This document shows, piece after piece, positions 37,176 to 46,987 of a stretch of DNA of 64,000 nt. The position numbers were made by a program, and so were the translations under genes. A model generated the notes under the pieces. The model was given only the letters and a program-made list of their open reading frames with translations, searched no databases and was not told where the DNA came from. Position 1 is the stretch's first letter. Every line of letters starts with the position of its first letter. Source of the stretch: Pycnococcus provasolii (taxonomy: Eukaryota; Chlorophyta; Pseudoscourfieldiophyceae; Pseudoscourfieldiales; Pycnococcaceae); assembly GCA_938743325.2 (NCBI GenBank), contig OW568880.1, positions 558,001 to 622,000 of the forward strand, read 5' to 3'.

Positions 37176-39734
37176 TCAACGGTCACCCTGCGGAGGGTAC
37201 AAGGTGTCAAAGTACCCATCCTTGACCACGTCGTCGATGCGCACGGCGTGCACCTCCTCCAAAAGCTTCGCAAAGAGTTTGGCGGAGGCATCGACCACGC
37301 GTGACCCCTTTGACGCGCAAGCCTGGCTTGCGTCGCCAACGACGCCGTTGGGATTCAGGTCCTGGCTCAGCCAGCCGCACTTGACACCGAATCCAGGCTG
37401 ATGAATGCGAAGACGCGAACATTCGCCCGCAATCTTTTGCGCGTTTGACGCAAACTTTTGCACCTTCGCGACGTGCACGAGGTCCGGCCTTAAGTGTAGC
37501 ATCACTGACGTCTCCATGTCGCCGCCGTGAATTCCAAACTTGAGCTCATCGCCTGGGAAGAGTTCGGCGGCAACCTCGCCAGCATCCAAGTCAAGTGCCA
37601 AAACCGCCATCATGTCCAGCTCGGCGCGCAGCTGCCTCGCCACAATTTCCGCGAGTGCATGATTCCCTCCATGGCTGTTGAATAGAACAATCTTCCTGAT
37701 TCCAGCGCGGGCGACGCATGCACCCACCTCTCGCCATGCTGCACTCGCCGTCTCCACGCTGAGCGACAACGTGCCTGCGTAATCGCGGTGCTCGCCACTC
37801 GTACCGATTTCCGCTGGTGGCAAGACGAGCACATTGACGTTTGGAGGCAGCATGGCAAGGGCACGGTCGATGATTGCAGCATTGTGCATGGAATCCACGC
37901 CCAGGGGAAGGTGCGGTCCGTGAGCTTCCGTTGCTCCTAGCGGAAACACCGCGACGGCCTCAGAAAGATCCGCAGAGCTAAAATCCGCGGTGGTCCACTC
38001 ACACCAGAAGCGGCTGCGCGGCGCGGCACTATCGCGTTCCAAACCCTCCTCCTCGAGTGTAGTATTCGGGGAACGGGAGGAGGAGGAGGAGGAGGAGGAG
38101 GAGGAGGAGGAGGAGGAGTCTGCACGGGCGTACGCGCTTGACATGGCTGTGGTAGAGGTACCGGCGGTGGTAGGCGCCTGCTCTTCCCAAGCCCTCATCT
38201 TGCCCGGGTTCAGAATACCATTCGGATCGTGCTCAAGCTTGAAATTCAGCTGCACGTAGTCCGTCTCCTTCATGCCGCCATCTTCCAAGATGTGCGTGTG
38301 TGGATCGAACACGGGGATACCATTAGCCTCGTGCCAGTCGAGAATTTCCCGCAAACGCTCATTGCTGCTCGGACGTAGCAGAGCCAGCGACGCAAAGCCT
38401 ACGCGCCCGCCAAAACGGACCACCTCGAGATGCTGCATCAGCTCGTTCGTATCAAATTGCCTTTGCACAGCCTCGACGAGCTCAACAGCCTTGGCAGGTT
38501 CCATCGCCGCCTGCAGGTATGTGATGCTCTTGTCCACCTTGAGTGCATGCAGCGTTGTGTGGTTCCATCCGTACTCGTACATGGGTGTCGACGACTCTTC
38601 AGCCGGCCGCGTCACCATCAGCTCGCCGCCACAGTCAGCCACCAGCCGTGCGAGTGGCCCAAGGCTGTGCTCGGCACACTGCACCATTGTCACGTGACCT
38701 CCGACGCGATCGAGTGTCGTGCCAAATTCCTCAGCCACACCAGGTAGAAACTGCGACGGCACGGGCGATTCGAACACCGTCGCGGCGCGAGCGACGATTG
38801 CGGGCGCCTCGCCGACGTTGAGTGCAAACTGCGCGGCATCCTTGAGCGACGAAAACGAGGCGACGGCATCGTGCCATGGCTGTGCCCTAGCGAGGGGGAT
38901 GCTGACCTCCGTGATGACACCAGTGGTACCGTACGCGTGCACAGCCGGAAAGACGTCACGACCGGATAGGCTGAGAATTCTCGGCGTATCCTCCGCGGTG
39001 ATGACACGCAGGCTGAGCACCGCGCCATCCTCTGCAAGGCCGCCGTGCAGTAGCGCACCGTGACCGGTGCTTCCACCCGCAACAAAACCACCGATGGTTG
39101 CCGTCCGCCTCGTGGACGGGTGCTGCCTGAGTTCCCACCCGTGTGCTCGTGCCGCGTCCTCGACGTCGCAGAGGAGGGCGCCCGCCTGTGCGCGCAGCGT
39201 TCCGTTCGCCGCGTCGACGTGCAGAACCTGGTTCATGTCCGACAGGTCAAGCACGACGCCACCTTGCAGCGGCACAGCTTGTCCGTAGTTTCCCGTTCCC
39301 GTTCCACGCGGCACAACGGGCACGCCGTGCGCGACCGCCGCCCGCACGGTTGCGAGCGCCTCGTCTTCACTTCGAGGCATGGCGAGCGCGTCCCCCTTGC
39401 ATCCTCTCAGCGTCTCCTTGAGTATGGGTGAGTACCAGAAGAAGTCTCTGCTTCGTCTCGCCACCTCTCTCCTTTCGTCGTCGCTGTTTTGCGCCACCAG
39501 CAGAGGCACGCCTGACGCCTTCACGACTTCTGCGAAAGCCAATAAAGACGACGACGACGACGACGCAGACGCCGACGCCGACGCCGACGAGGCTGCAGCG
39601 GATGACAAGACGCGACACTGGCCACGTGCCCATCGTAAAAGGAAAGGAGACGCGCACTGAGACGTGACTGAAGCTGAAGAAACACCAAGCATGCGCAACT
39701 TAGCCAATAATGTCGTCGTCACCACCACCGCCAT
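37176..39734 (-). CDS. Fusion: FAD-linked oxidase + creatininase-family amidohydrolase
   Basis: One open frame of about 852 residues. The N-terminal targeting-like Ser/Ala-rich leader precedes an FAD_binding_4 oxidase (about 60-500) with FFWYSPILKETL, VPRGTGTGNYGQAVPLQGG, STRRTATIGGFVAGGSTGHG and a C-terminal LNPGKM. A poly-Ser linker follows, encoded by a GAG microsatellite on the plus strand. The rest (about 573-852) is a full creatininase domain: metal ligands in GATEAHGPHLPLGVDS, then FNSHGGNH and HGGDMETS. The family hydrolyses ring or linear amides such as creatinine and formamidopyrimidines. The start at 39734 (MAVVVTTTLL) is preferred. The 148 codons upstream are repeat-derived sequence from the adjacent island. 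Fusing a redox enzyme to an amidohydrolase suggests channelling of an unstable oxidised intermediate. Confidence 0.85.
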   Translation of the reverse strand: MAVVVTTTLLAKLRMLGVSSASVTSQCASPFLLRWARGQCRVLSSAAASSASASASASSSSSSLLAFAEVVKASGVPLLVAQNSDDERREVARRSRDFFWYSPILKETLRGCKGDALAMPRSEDEALATVRAAVAHGVPVVPRGTGTGNYGQAVPLQGGVVLDLSDMNQVLHVDAANGTLRAQAGALLCDVEDAARAHGWELRQHPSTRRTATIGGFVAGGSTGHGALLHGGLAEDGAVLSLRVITAEDTPRILSLSGRDVFPAVHAYGTTGVITEVSIPLARAQPWHDAVASFSSLKDAAQFALNVGEAPAIVARAATVFESPVPSQFLPGVAEEFGTTLDRVGGHVTMVQCAEHSLGPLARLVADCGGELMVTRPAEESSTPMYEYGWNHTTLHALKVDKSITYLQAAMEPAKAVELVEAVQRQFDTNELMQHLEVVRFGGRVGFASLALLRPSSNERLREILDWHEANGIPVFDPHTHILEDGGMKETDYVQLNFKLEHDPNGILNPGKMRAWEEQAPTTAGTSTTAMSSAYARADSSSSSSSSSSSSSSRSPNTTLEEEGLERDSAAPRSRFWCEWTTADFSSADLSEAVAVFPLGATEAHGPHLPLGVDSMHNAAIIDRALAMLPPNVNVLVLPPAEIGTSGEHRDYAGTLSLSVETASAAWREVGACVARAGIRKIVLFNSHGGNHALAEIVARQLRAELDMMAVLALDLDAGEVAAELFPGDELKFGIHGGDMETSVMLHLRPDLVHVAKVQKFASNAQKIAGECSRLRIHQPGFGVKCGWLSQDLNPNGVVGDASQACASKGSRVVDASAKLFAKLLEEVHAVRIDDVVKDGYFDTLYPPQGDR
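38079..38119. repeat. GAG trinucleotide repeat coding poly-Ser linker
   Basis: About 13 GAG units on the plus strand are read as Ser codons on the minus strand in the linker between the oxidase and creatininase domains. Confidence 0.85.
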
Positions 39735-39991
39735 GCCGGCGAGCACCAAAAGTACCAAGAAAAAGAAACGTCGCGCGGAAACGAAAAGTGAACCAAAAAC
39801 GGCTCCGGACGAGTTCGGGTTTTGGATGTTCTGCCTTGAACTACCCTTAATAAACCCCGAAAAACTCCGAACAAAAACAGGGGTCTCCCAAGTGCTCTCT
39901 CGGTCTCTCCCCCTCACAAACCTGTACCCGGTAAATCGGTATGATATTTTACCACTACCTAGGGTACCCGTTGGGTAACCTCGTCGGGTAC

Positions 39992-40037
39992 ATAGAACCT
40001 CCATGTTGGGGTATTTCCCTTTTCTTGGGGTATATTG
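39992..40037 (+). repeat. 46-bp direct repeat, left copy
   Basis: Identical to 42092-42137 and exactly 2,100 bp away. It starts ATAGAACCTCCATG and ends GGGGTATATTG. Confidence 0.9.
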
Positions 40038-40184
40038 AGATGCATGCATTTTACAATGTCCCAAAAACAACGTGTTCCACAGGTCGGCAGCAAGTTGCAG
40101 ATGTCCCACTTTGGTCGTAGCCACAGGTCGGCAGCAAGTTGCGGATGTCCCACTTTGGTCGCAGCCACAGGTCGGCAAAAAAAC

Positions 40185-41038
40185 TTGGAAGACTGGAAGT
40201 GTCCCACTTTGGTCGTGGCCGCAGGTCGACAGGCAGTTCGCTGACTTCGCTCGGCCGCTAGCCCTAACCAGGCTCAGCCGCGCACGTCATGTCGGTGGCT
40301 GTCGTTGTGTCACTGTCATTGTCGCTGTGTCGCTGTGTCACTGCCCAGGCCAGTGTGTCGCTGTGTCACTGTCGCTGTGTCACTGTCACTGTCGCTGTGT
40401 CGCTGTCACTGTCGCTGTGTCACTTGTGGCTATGTCGCTGTGTCACTGTCACTGTCGCTGTGTCGCTGTCACTGTCGCTGTGTCACTTGTGGCTGTGTCG
40501 CTGTGTCACTGTCACTGTCGTTGTGTCGCTGTGTCACTGGCCCAGGCCAGTGCAGTCTAGGACGTCCCTGCAGTCTCCATGCGTGCAGTGCGTAGCTCAG
40601 CGGCGCACACGGCCGCTAACGCTCAGCCGCGCACGTCATGTCGGTGGTTGTGTCGCTGGCTCGATGCGATGCGCCCCGCGCGCGGTGTCAGCGTCGATGC
40701 GCGTCGCGGCGCAGGCCAGTGCAGTCCTGCAGTCTCCCTGCGTGCAGTGCGTAGCTCAGCAGCGCAGTGCGCCGCGCGCATGAGCGCATCATGGCGCCAT
40801 CATGGTCGTCAGAGGAAATGAATGAAGAATGAGAGGTCGTTCCCGACCTTTGAGTCGTTCCCGACCTGTACCCTGAGCTTAACCGTACCACACATGGTCG
40901 ACGAAAACAAGAGTCGTTCCCGATGCAGCATACCATGCCATGCCATACCATACCATACCATCCACCTATGCCAACCGTTGTGGAGTGGCCACCCTCCCCG
41001 GCCTCCTCCTCCCCCACCCCTGGACCAAAGTGCGCGAC
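40185..41038 (+). repeat. Large tandem duplication, copy 1
   Basis: It begins TTGGAAGACTGGAAGTG and ends GACCAAAGTGCGCGAC. It is largely identical to 41259-42072, with small indels in the internal TGTCACTG minisatellite and a few substitutions. Confidence 0.88.
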
Positions 41039-41075
41039 CGAAGTGGGACATTTGAATGTCCCACTTTGGTCGCGC
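41030..41075. repeat. Hairpin-forming inverted repeat in the repeat island
   Basis: About 23-bp arms (GTGCGCGACCGAAGTGGGAC and its complement with one mismatch) meet at a TTTG centre. The hairpin is present after copy 1 only and lies at its right edge. Confidence 0.75.
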
Positions 41076-41258
41076 ACAAACAACGGGCAATTTGCATGTC
41101 CCACTTTGGTCGTGAGCCAACAGTGGCAAAATTTCCCACCCAAAAATCCCACGCAAATTGGGACATGTGAGGTGCGTGCAAGCAAGCTCCCCGCCTTAAA
41201 ACCCCACACAAATTGGGACATCCCCATTTCCCTTCCCTGAGTGTTTTGTTACAGTATA

Positions 41259-42072
41259 TTGGAAGACTGGAAGTGTCCCACTTTGGTCGTGGCCGCAGGT
41301 CGACAGGCAGTTCGCTACTTCGCTCGGCCGCTAGCCCTAACCAGGCTCAGCCGCGCACGTCATGTCGGTGGCTGTCGTTGTGTCACTGTCATTGTCGCTG
41401 TGTCGTTGTGTCACTGCCCAGGCCAGTGTGTCGCTGTGTCACTGTCGCTGTGTCACTGTCACTGTCGCTGTGTCGCTGTCACTGTCGCCGTGTCACTTGT
41501 GGCTGTGTCGCTGTGTCACTGTCACTGTCGCTGTGTCACTGTCACTGTCGTTGTGTCGCTGTGTCACTGGCCCAGGCCAGTGCAGTCTGGGACGTCCTGC
41601 AGTCTCCATGCGTGCAGTGCGTAGCTCAGCGGCGCACACGGCCGCTAACGCTCAGCCGCGCACGTCATGTCGGTGGTTGTGTCGCTGGCTCGATGCGATG
41701 CGCCCCGCGCGCGGTGTCAGCGTCGATGCGCGTCGCGGCGCAGGCCAGTGCAGTCTGGGACGTCCCTGCAGTCTCCCTGCGTGCAGTGCGTAGCTCAGCA
41801 GCGCAGTGCGCCGCGCGCATGAGCGCATCATGGCGCCATCATGGTCGTGAGAGGAAATGAATGAAGAATGAGAGGTCGTTCCCGACCTTTGAGTCGTTCC
41901 CGACCTGTACCCTGAGCTTAACCGTACCACACATGGTCGACGAAAACAAGAGTCGTTCCCGATGCAGCATACCATGCCATGCCATACCATACCATCCACC
42001 CATGCCAACCGTTGTGGAGTGGCCACCCTCCCCGGCCTCCTCCTCCCCCACCCCTGGACCAAAGTGCGCGAC
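41259..42072 (+). repeat. Large tandem duplication, copy 2
   Basis: Second copy of the 40185-41038 segment, about 40 bp shorter because of minisatellite indels. Confidence 0.88.
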
Positions 42073-42091
42073 ATGTATAGATGTTCCATGT

Positions 42092-42137
42092 ATAGAACCT
42101 CCATGTTGGGGTATTTCCCTTTTCTTGGGGTATATTG
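42092..42137 (+). repeat. 46-bp direct repeat, right copy
   Basis: Identical to 39992-40037. Together they bracket the duplicated segments. Confidence 0.9.
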
Positions 42138-42640
42138 GGCGACGTACCTACCTGGGCGACGTCGGCGACGACGGGTAAACGCTCGATACTGTAAGTGGTA
42201 TAGCGAGCGAGCGATTAAAAAATGGGAGTTAGGTGACGTCGACCACAACGCGTCAAGGTGGCGATGCAAGCCGCCAACTCGAGCCAACCAGCCAACCATG
42301 GTCCATGGACGCCGTCACGACGACGACGCCGACAATGGGACGCCGATTTTGGGACGTCACGACATCATGACCACATGATTGGTGGGACAAATGATGCACT
42401 TTTCCTGCTTTTTTTTTCGACACTTTTCCGCAAATTCAGTTGACGATCCGCACTTTGATTCCTGTTTGTCTATTAGGTAGGAAGTACTGTTTAAGCACAA
42501 TGATCCCACCCAAAAAAAGCCATGATTGCCCAATTTTCACGATTTTGGCTTCGAAGCTATTTTGGCATTTATGATTTAGCATTATCATTTAGCATTATGA
42601 TTTGATTTTGGCATGGTATGATGTGCGCGCCATCATACCA

Positions 42641-42681
42641 TGTCGATGTCGATGTCGATGTCGATGTTGATGTTGATGTTG
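42641..42681. repeat. GATGTC/GATGTT hexanucleotide repeat
   Basis: About seven units, the first four GATGTC and the rest GATGTT. Confidence 0.8.
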
Positions 42682-42961
42682 ACAAACATCAGCACAAACG
42701 TGAATCAATCAGGAATTATGATTTATGATTAGCATTTTAGCTTCAAAGCCACAAAAGCCACAAAGCCACAATCAGCCTTCGTTGGCTCCAAAAAAAGATG
42801 ATGCAAGCTTCGTGAGCTCGCTTTCCAAAATTCCAGACTCACGAAGGCGTCTTTTGCGTCTCCGGAACGTCGCCGGGCACGTGCAACGTCAGCCATTCCC
42901 GTGCCCACACCGGTGGCCATTGCCCGTCCCTGGGATACATATTTGTTGGTACATTCACGTA

Positions 42962-44701
42962 ATGACAGAATCGGCCGACTCCTCGCCGGTCGCCTTGCAA
43001 CTTGACGAACTGTGCAGGCCGTGTGCCGCCACGTCGTCACAAGGAGATTCGCCGTCCGTGCTCCTGCGCAACGTGCTCGTGCCTGACGTGACGTCGTACG
43101 CGAGACGCGACGTCGTGCTCGCGAACGGAAAAATTGAAGCCATCGCCAATGCAAACGAGGCGGACGTGCCAACCGGAGCGGAAGTCATCGACTGCACGCA
43201 CCGCATGCTCATGCCAGGATTCGTCAACGCACACACGCACAGCACCGAACACTGGACACGCGGGCTAATCCTGCCTCTGCCGCTCGAGCTGTGGGTGCTC
43301 GAGCTCATGCGACACACGCCAGTCGGGGACAAGGGTTGGCACGACGAAGACTCGTTCGTTCGAACGGCTGCCGCCTACGGTGGACTCAGTGCAATTCACT
43401 GCGGCGCGGAGGCGATGCTGAGCGGTTGCACGGCGATCGTGGACCACCTGTTTGCGCGGAATGCGGACGACGTCGGCGCAGCAGTTCAGGGATACAAGGC
43501 GCTCGGTATTCGCGCGTTCATCGCTCCCATGCTAAACGATGACGCCGTGTTCTACAGCAACTACATACCGCGCGCGCGTGACGCCGAGGGGCGCAATGCC
43601 GCGATAGCGGAGGGCGGGTGCCCGTGCTGCGCCATGGGAAAGGATGGCGTGTTTCGCGCCGCCAAGGATGGCAGAGACCCGGCGAAAACCGAAGCGGCGC
43701 TCGCGCTCTGGAAGGAGTGCGTAGAGCGCTACCACGATCCCGCAGGTGGCATCGAGATCGTGGTGGGTCCGGTAACAGCCTACAGCGCATCCGAGGAGCT
43801 GCTGCGAGGTTGCGCGGAGATACGAAAGAAGTACAACCTGCTTGGTCACACGCATTTGCTCGAGACGCGTGCACAGGCGCTAATGGCGAAGCAGAATCTT
43901 CCCAGCGGAAGTGCGGTGAAACATCTTCGCGACACCGGCTTCCTCGACACTGGTGGTCGCCCGACGAGCTGCGCGCACACCGTCTGGTTGGACGACGAGG
44001 AGATACGAATCATGGCGGAGTGCAACGCGACCGCCGTGCACAATCCGCTGTCCAACCTGCGACTCGGCAGCGGCGTGATGCCAGTCGCGAGGTTCCGAGA
44101 GGCTGGCGTGAACGTGGCAATAGGCTGCGACGGTTCCTGCTCGTCCGACGGCCAAGATATGCTCGAGGCGATCAAGTCAGCGACAATCCTAGCCCCGATC
44201 CAGACGCCCGATTATCGCGACTGGCCGCGAGCCTCGGACCTGGCGCTGAACGTGGCGGCACGCAACGGCTACAAGGGAGTGGGCACGAATGCGGGAGTCA
44301 TCGAGGTGGGTGCGGAGGCGGACGTCACGCTTTGGGATTTGACGGCGATGTCCATGCTGCCGCGCACAGATCCGCTGAGCTTGCTCATCCAAGGCAGTCG
44401 CACGCAGTCGAAGGCTGCTGGCTCCGCGCTGAATTCGGCGTGGGTGCGCGGCAAACGCGTGATCGCGGACGGCGAGCTCGTCGGCGTGGACTTGGCGAAG
44501 TTGCGCGAGATTTTGATCGCTGCGCAGCCCGAGTACCGCGACATGTCCGTCACGAACCCGACGACAGATTCTGCGTCGACGGCGTCTGCCGAGGTGGAGT
44601 ACCGCGCAGCGATGGGCCTGGACCCGAGCAACGAGACGGAGCCGCGCAGCGCTTACAAGTTCGAAGAGCACAGAGCCCTGTACGACCCTCACCTCACATA
44701 A
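42962..44701 (+). CDS. Amidohydrolase, ATZ/TRZ (guanine/triazine deaminase)-like
   Basis: About 579 residues from 42962 (MTESADSSPV). Earlier in-frame ATGs read into non-conserved upstream sequence. This is a metal-dependent amidohydrolase of the ATZ/TRZ-like group: LMPGFVNAHTHSTEHW (metal His-x-His), VVGPVTAYSASEELL, LGHTHLLE (His, Glu), AHTVWLDDEEI (His), NPLSNLRLGSG and IGCDGSCSSDGQDML (metal Asp). Bacterial relatives deaminate guanine, 8-oxoguanine, S-adenosylhomocysteine or triazines. The C-terminal about 60 residues are an extra tail. It lies at the right edge of the catabolic block and is separated from the divergent creatininase fusion by the repeat island. A ring-deaminating role is likely; the exact ring is unknown. 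Confidence 0.85.
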   Translation: MTESADSSPVALQLDELCRPCAATSSQGDSPSVLLRNVLVPDVTSYARRDVVLANGKIEAIANANEADVPTGAEVIDCTHRMLMPGFVNAHTHSTEHWTRGLILPLPLELWVLELMRHTPVGDKGWHDEDSFVRTAAAYGGLSAIHCGAEAMLSGCTAIVDHLFARNADDVGAAVQGYKALGIRAFIAPMLNDDAVFYSNYIPRARDAEGRNAAIAEGGCPCCAMGKDGVFRAAKDGRDPAKTEAALALWKECVERYHDPAGGIEIVVGPVTAYSASEELLRGCAEIRKKYNLLGHTHLLETRAQALMAKQNLPSGSAVKHLRDTGFLDTGGRPTSCAHTVWLDDEEIRIMAECNATAVHNPLSNLRLGSGVMPVARFREAGVNVAIGCDGSCSSDGQDMLEAIKSATILAPIQTPDYRDWPRASDLALNVAARNGYKGVGTNAGVIEVGAEADVTLWDLTAMSMLPRTDPLSLLIQGSRTQSKAAGSALNSAWVRGKRVIADGELVGVDLAKLREILIAAQPEYRDMSVTNPTTDSASTASAEVEYRAAMGLDPSNETEPRSAYKFEEHRALYDPHLT

Positions 44702-45427
44702 GGTTACCTCTTTTCTTTTTCACTTATTTTAGTTTTGGTAACGTACTAGGACTATGTATGAATAATAAATTCTTTTTCCATATTTTCACTTTACATAAAA
44801 TACTGTAAGATACGACTGTCGCCATGCTGACGATGTGAGGTGTGCGTGCGAGGTGAGTTGGATCCACGACGAGAGGCCTCTACAGTAGCTAGGTGGGAGG
44901 TACCTGGCCGTAGCGGATATGTGATCTATGTATGTACTGTCGAAATACTGTAAGGTCAGGAAGGAGGTCGGGAAAACACAACGTTGACACCTGGCCAACT
45001 ACCCTAAGGCTTAGTCTAATAATAAGGGTGGGTAGAAAGATCAGCGGAAAGGGGAGCCCCAATTATGTACCACCCTGTTAGTATGTAAGTATGCACGGGT
45101 AGCAGTGCAGTATTGTGCAGGGTAAAGTTAAACTTCACCACCACGCTACTTTAGGCCTTTAGGGTAGCTTTGAGCTCACTGCGATACGATAAAACTTTAA
45201 TCTGTTGAGTTGAGTTGAGTTGAGTTGAATAATGAAGTTGGAGCACGTGGTTTTCATAACTATCATCCCATTTTCATTTTCAACTTCATTTTCATCTTCA
45301 ACTTCAACTTCACCTTCAACTTCAACTTCATTATCATTTTCTTAGTTTTTCTTCCTTTTTCAGCGTCTTAAGAGTCTTATTTTTTTTTTTCTGAGTAAAG
45401 TACCCGTAAGCTTACTTTTAATTCGTC
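44702..45427. other. Intergenic with simple repeats
   Basis: Contains a GTTGA run (45203-45229) and a TTCAAC/TTCATT run (about 45266-45341). A GTTGACACCTGGCCA word at about 44984 is shared with the island at about 25655. No gene was recognised. Confidence 0.55.
45203..45341. repeat. GTTGA pentanucleotide and TTCAAC/TTCATT hexanucleotide runs
   Basis: Two simple-sequence runs separated by about 35 bp lie 90-220 bp upstream of the two-TM protein gene. Confidence 0.8.
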
Positions 45428-46806
45428 ATGTGCGTGACCGGTGGTATGTTCTACCCGCAGCCGAACGAGGTGGTGGCGCACCTCGAGGTGAACTGCGCGC
45501 TCTGCACGCCCAGGATCAACGAGGGGTTCTACGACCCGAGATTCCAGGCGGCAGGAATCACGCCACAGGAATATGCGGCAAAGGTAAGCTCAGGTTTCGT
45601 GCGTTTGTGTGCATTCAAAGACAGCGGACAAAATAGTGATACTCACGCGACAACACAAACTCGACTTTCCCTCTTTCCAACTCGCACCTTCGCAAGGCGA
45701 GAGAATTCAACCAAATGATGCAAAGGAGGTCTGCGCACGTTGCACCGAAAGTCTTCTTTTGGGCGCCCGGCCTCCTCATATCGGTCATCGTCTTCGCCGT
45801 GCTCATGGGCGTGTTCTTCGTGCCCGAAACAATGAAGTGCACGGCTGCGAACGGTGTCTGTTCCAAGTCCGCAGATGAAGTCGTCGCCCGCCGACACCTG
45901 CTGAATGGCACTACCAAGGAGACAACCGAGTACAATCCCCCGGAGAAGCCGACAAGGGCGTCAAGGGTTGAAATTGGTGACTGTTGCATGTTCTTCTGCT
46001 GCGTACAACATGACAAAAACGTTCCGCGGACGAGCGTGAACGAGTATCCGTATTTCGATCGCACGTCTGACTATGGAAACGACTATGGAAACACGTGCGT
46101 GTACGAACCTGATAGCACCACATCACGCGGGCTTGAATGCAACGGCTGTGGTACCAAGAACCATAAGGGAAATGATCCGGGGTGCGGAGTAAGACTCGCC
46201 GGCGAAGGTCACCACGACAAAGGTGTCGGCTGGCCTGCATCATTCATCATTTTTGTCATCGGCTTTGTCGTTACGTACTTCGTGCTATTGTTAAGGGGTT
46301 GCGGGTGCTGCAATTCCTTGATAACGGACCTCGACGTGATTTACCGCGACTGGGCGGTGCGTGGCGTGACGGTGTACTATCTCCCCAAACGCAGCAGGTA
46401 CGACGCGGCAAAGATCGTGTATCGAACACCGGTGCAGCCTGGCATGATGGCTCCGGCGGGAGCGGTGCAGATGGTGCCCATGCAGCCAAATGCTCAGTAC
46501 CCCGTGGCCGCCCCGATGTACCCGCAATACCCGAACCAGCCTCCTCCGTACCCGCAATACCCGAACCAGCCTCCTCCGTACCCGATACAAGCGGCCGCCA
46601 TTCCGCCCGCCGTGCCCGCCGGAGGCGCGCCGATGTCCAGCGTGCCCGCGACTGGCGTTCCGGTGAGCGGCCCTACGCCTGGCATGTACGGCTCGGCTCA
46701 CACGTCGGACATGTATGGCACGAATGCCAGCATGTACGGGCAAGCTCAGAGTGGTGGCGCGAGCTCAAGTAGCGCACCTGGAGGTCCAATCGCGCATAAG
46801 CAGTAA
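45428..46806 (+). CDS. Two-exon membrane protein with Cys-rich loop and Pro/Tyr-rich tail
   Basis: Exon 1 is 45428-45583 and exon 2 is 45697-46806. The 113-bp intron (45584-45696) starts GTAAGC and ends AAG. Splicing gives EYAAK-AREFNQ and about 421 residues. There are two membrane helices: WAPGLLISVIVFAVLMGVFF, and FIIFVIGFVVTYFVLLL followed by RGCGCC. A Cys-containing loop lies between them. The C-terminal tail is rich in Pro, Tyr, Gln and Met, with a duplicated YPQYPNQPPP, like rhodopsin or annexin-type proline tails. No family was recognised. Both termini are probably cytosolic with an exposed loop, which is inference from helix count. It is not obviously part of the metabolic cluster. 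Confidence 0.65.
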
Positions 46807-46885
46807 GAAGCACTATGGATAAATACGTAAGAACCTGGTATACAACCCTTAACCCCGAACTCGATTTTGAGAACTGCATGCCCTA

Positions 46886-46910
46886 TTAGGGTTAGGGTTA
46901 GGATTAGGGT
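46886..46910 (+). repeat. Interstitial telomere-like array, TTAGGG x4
   Basis: Four units, one with A for G, end about 77 bp upstream of the CDK8-like start codon. Confidence 0.9.
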
Positions 46911-46987
46911 ATGGGCCCCTCTCCCTCCTCCTGCTTCCCGAGTTCTGGATAACCCCCTTTTGGCATTTTTCGTCGCGTTGATTCGAT

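Larger units (their letters stand above)
39735..42961. other. 3.2-kb repeat island between creatininase fusion and ATZ/TRZ amidohydrolase
   Basis: No intact gene was recognised. It contains a 46-bp direct repeat at each end of a 2.1-kb unit (39992-40037 and 42092-42137), a tandemly duplicated segment of about 0.8 kb (40185-41038 and 41259-42072), a TGTCGCTGTGTCACTG minisatellite in both copies, many GTCCCACTTTGGTCG words, and a GATGTC run. It forms the 5' flank of both neighbouring genes. Confidence 0.65.

Noticed and set aside
39735-40178. 148-residue extension of the oxidase-creatininase fusion
   Set aside because: It translates dispersed repeat words of the island (CCACTTTGGTCG); a targeting-like start lies at 39734.
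40072-41860. Several 100-215 codon frames with Cys/His/Val/Ser repeats
   Set aside because: They are translations of the TGTCACTG minisatellite in all frames, with no conserved domain.
13527-44701. Bacterial contamination or a bacterial scaffold explaining the catabolic genes
   Set aside because: Introns interrupt two of the cluster genes, several products have organelle-type leaders, and the block is continuous with clearly eukaryotic genes. Ancient transfer of individual genes remains possible.
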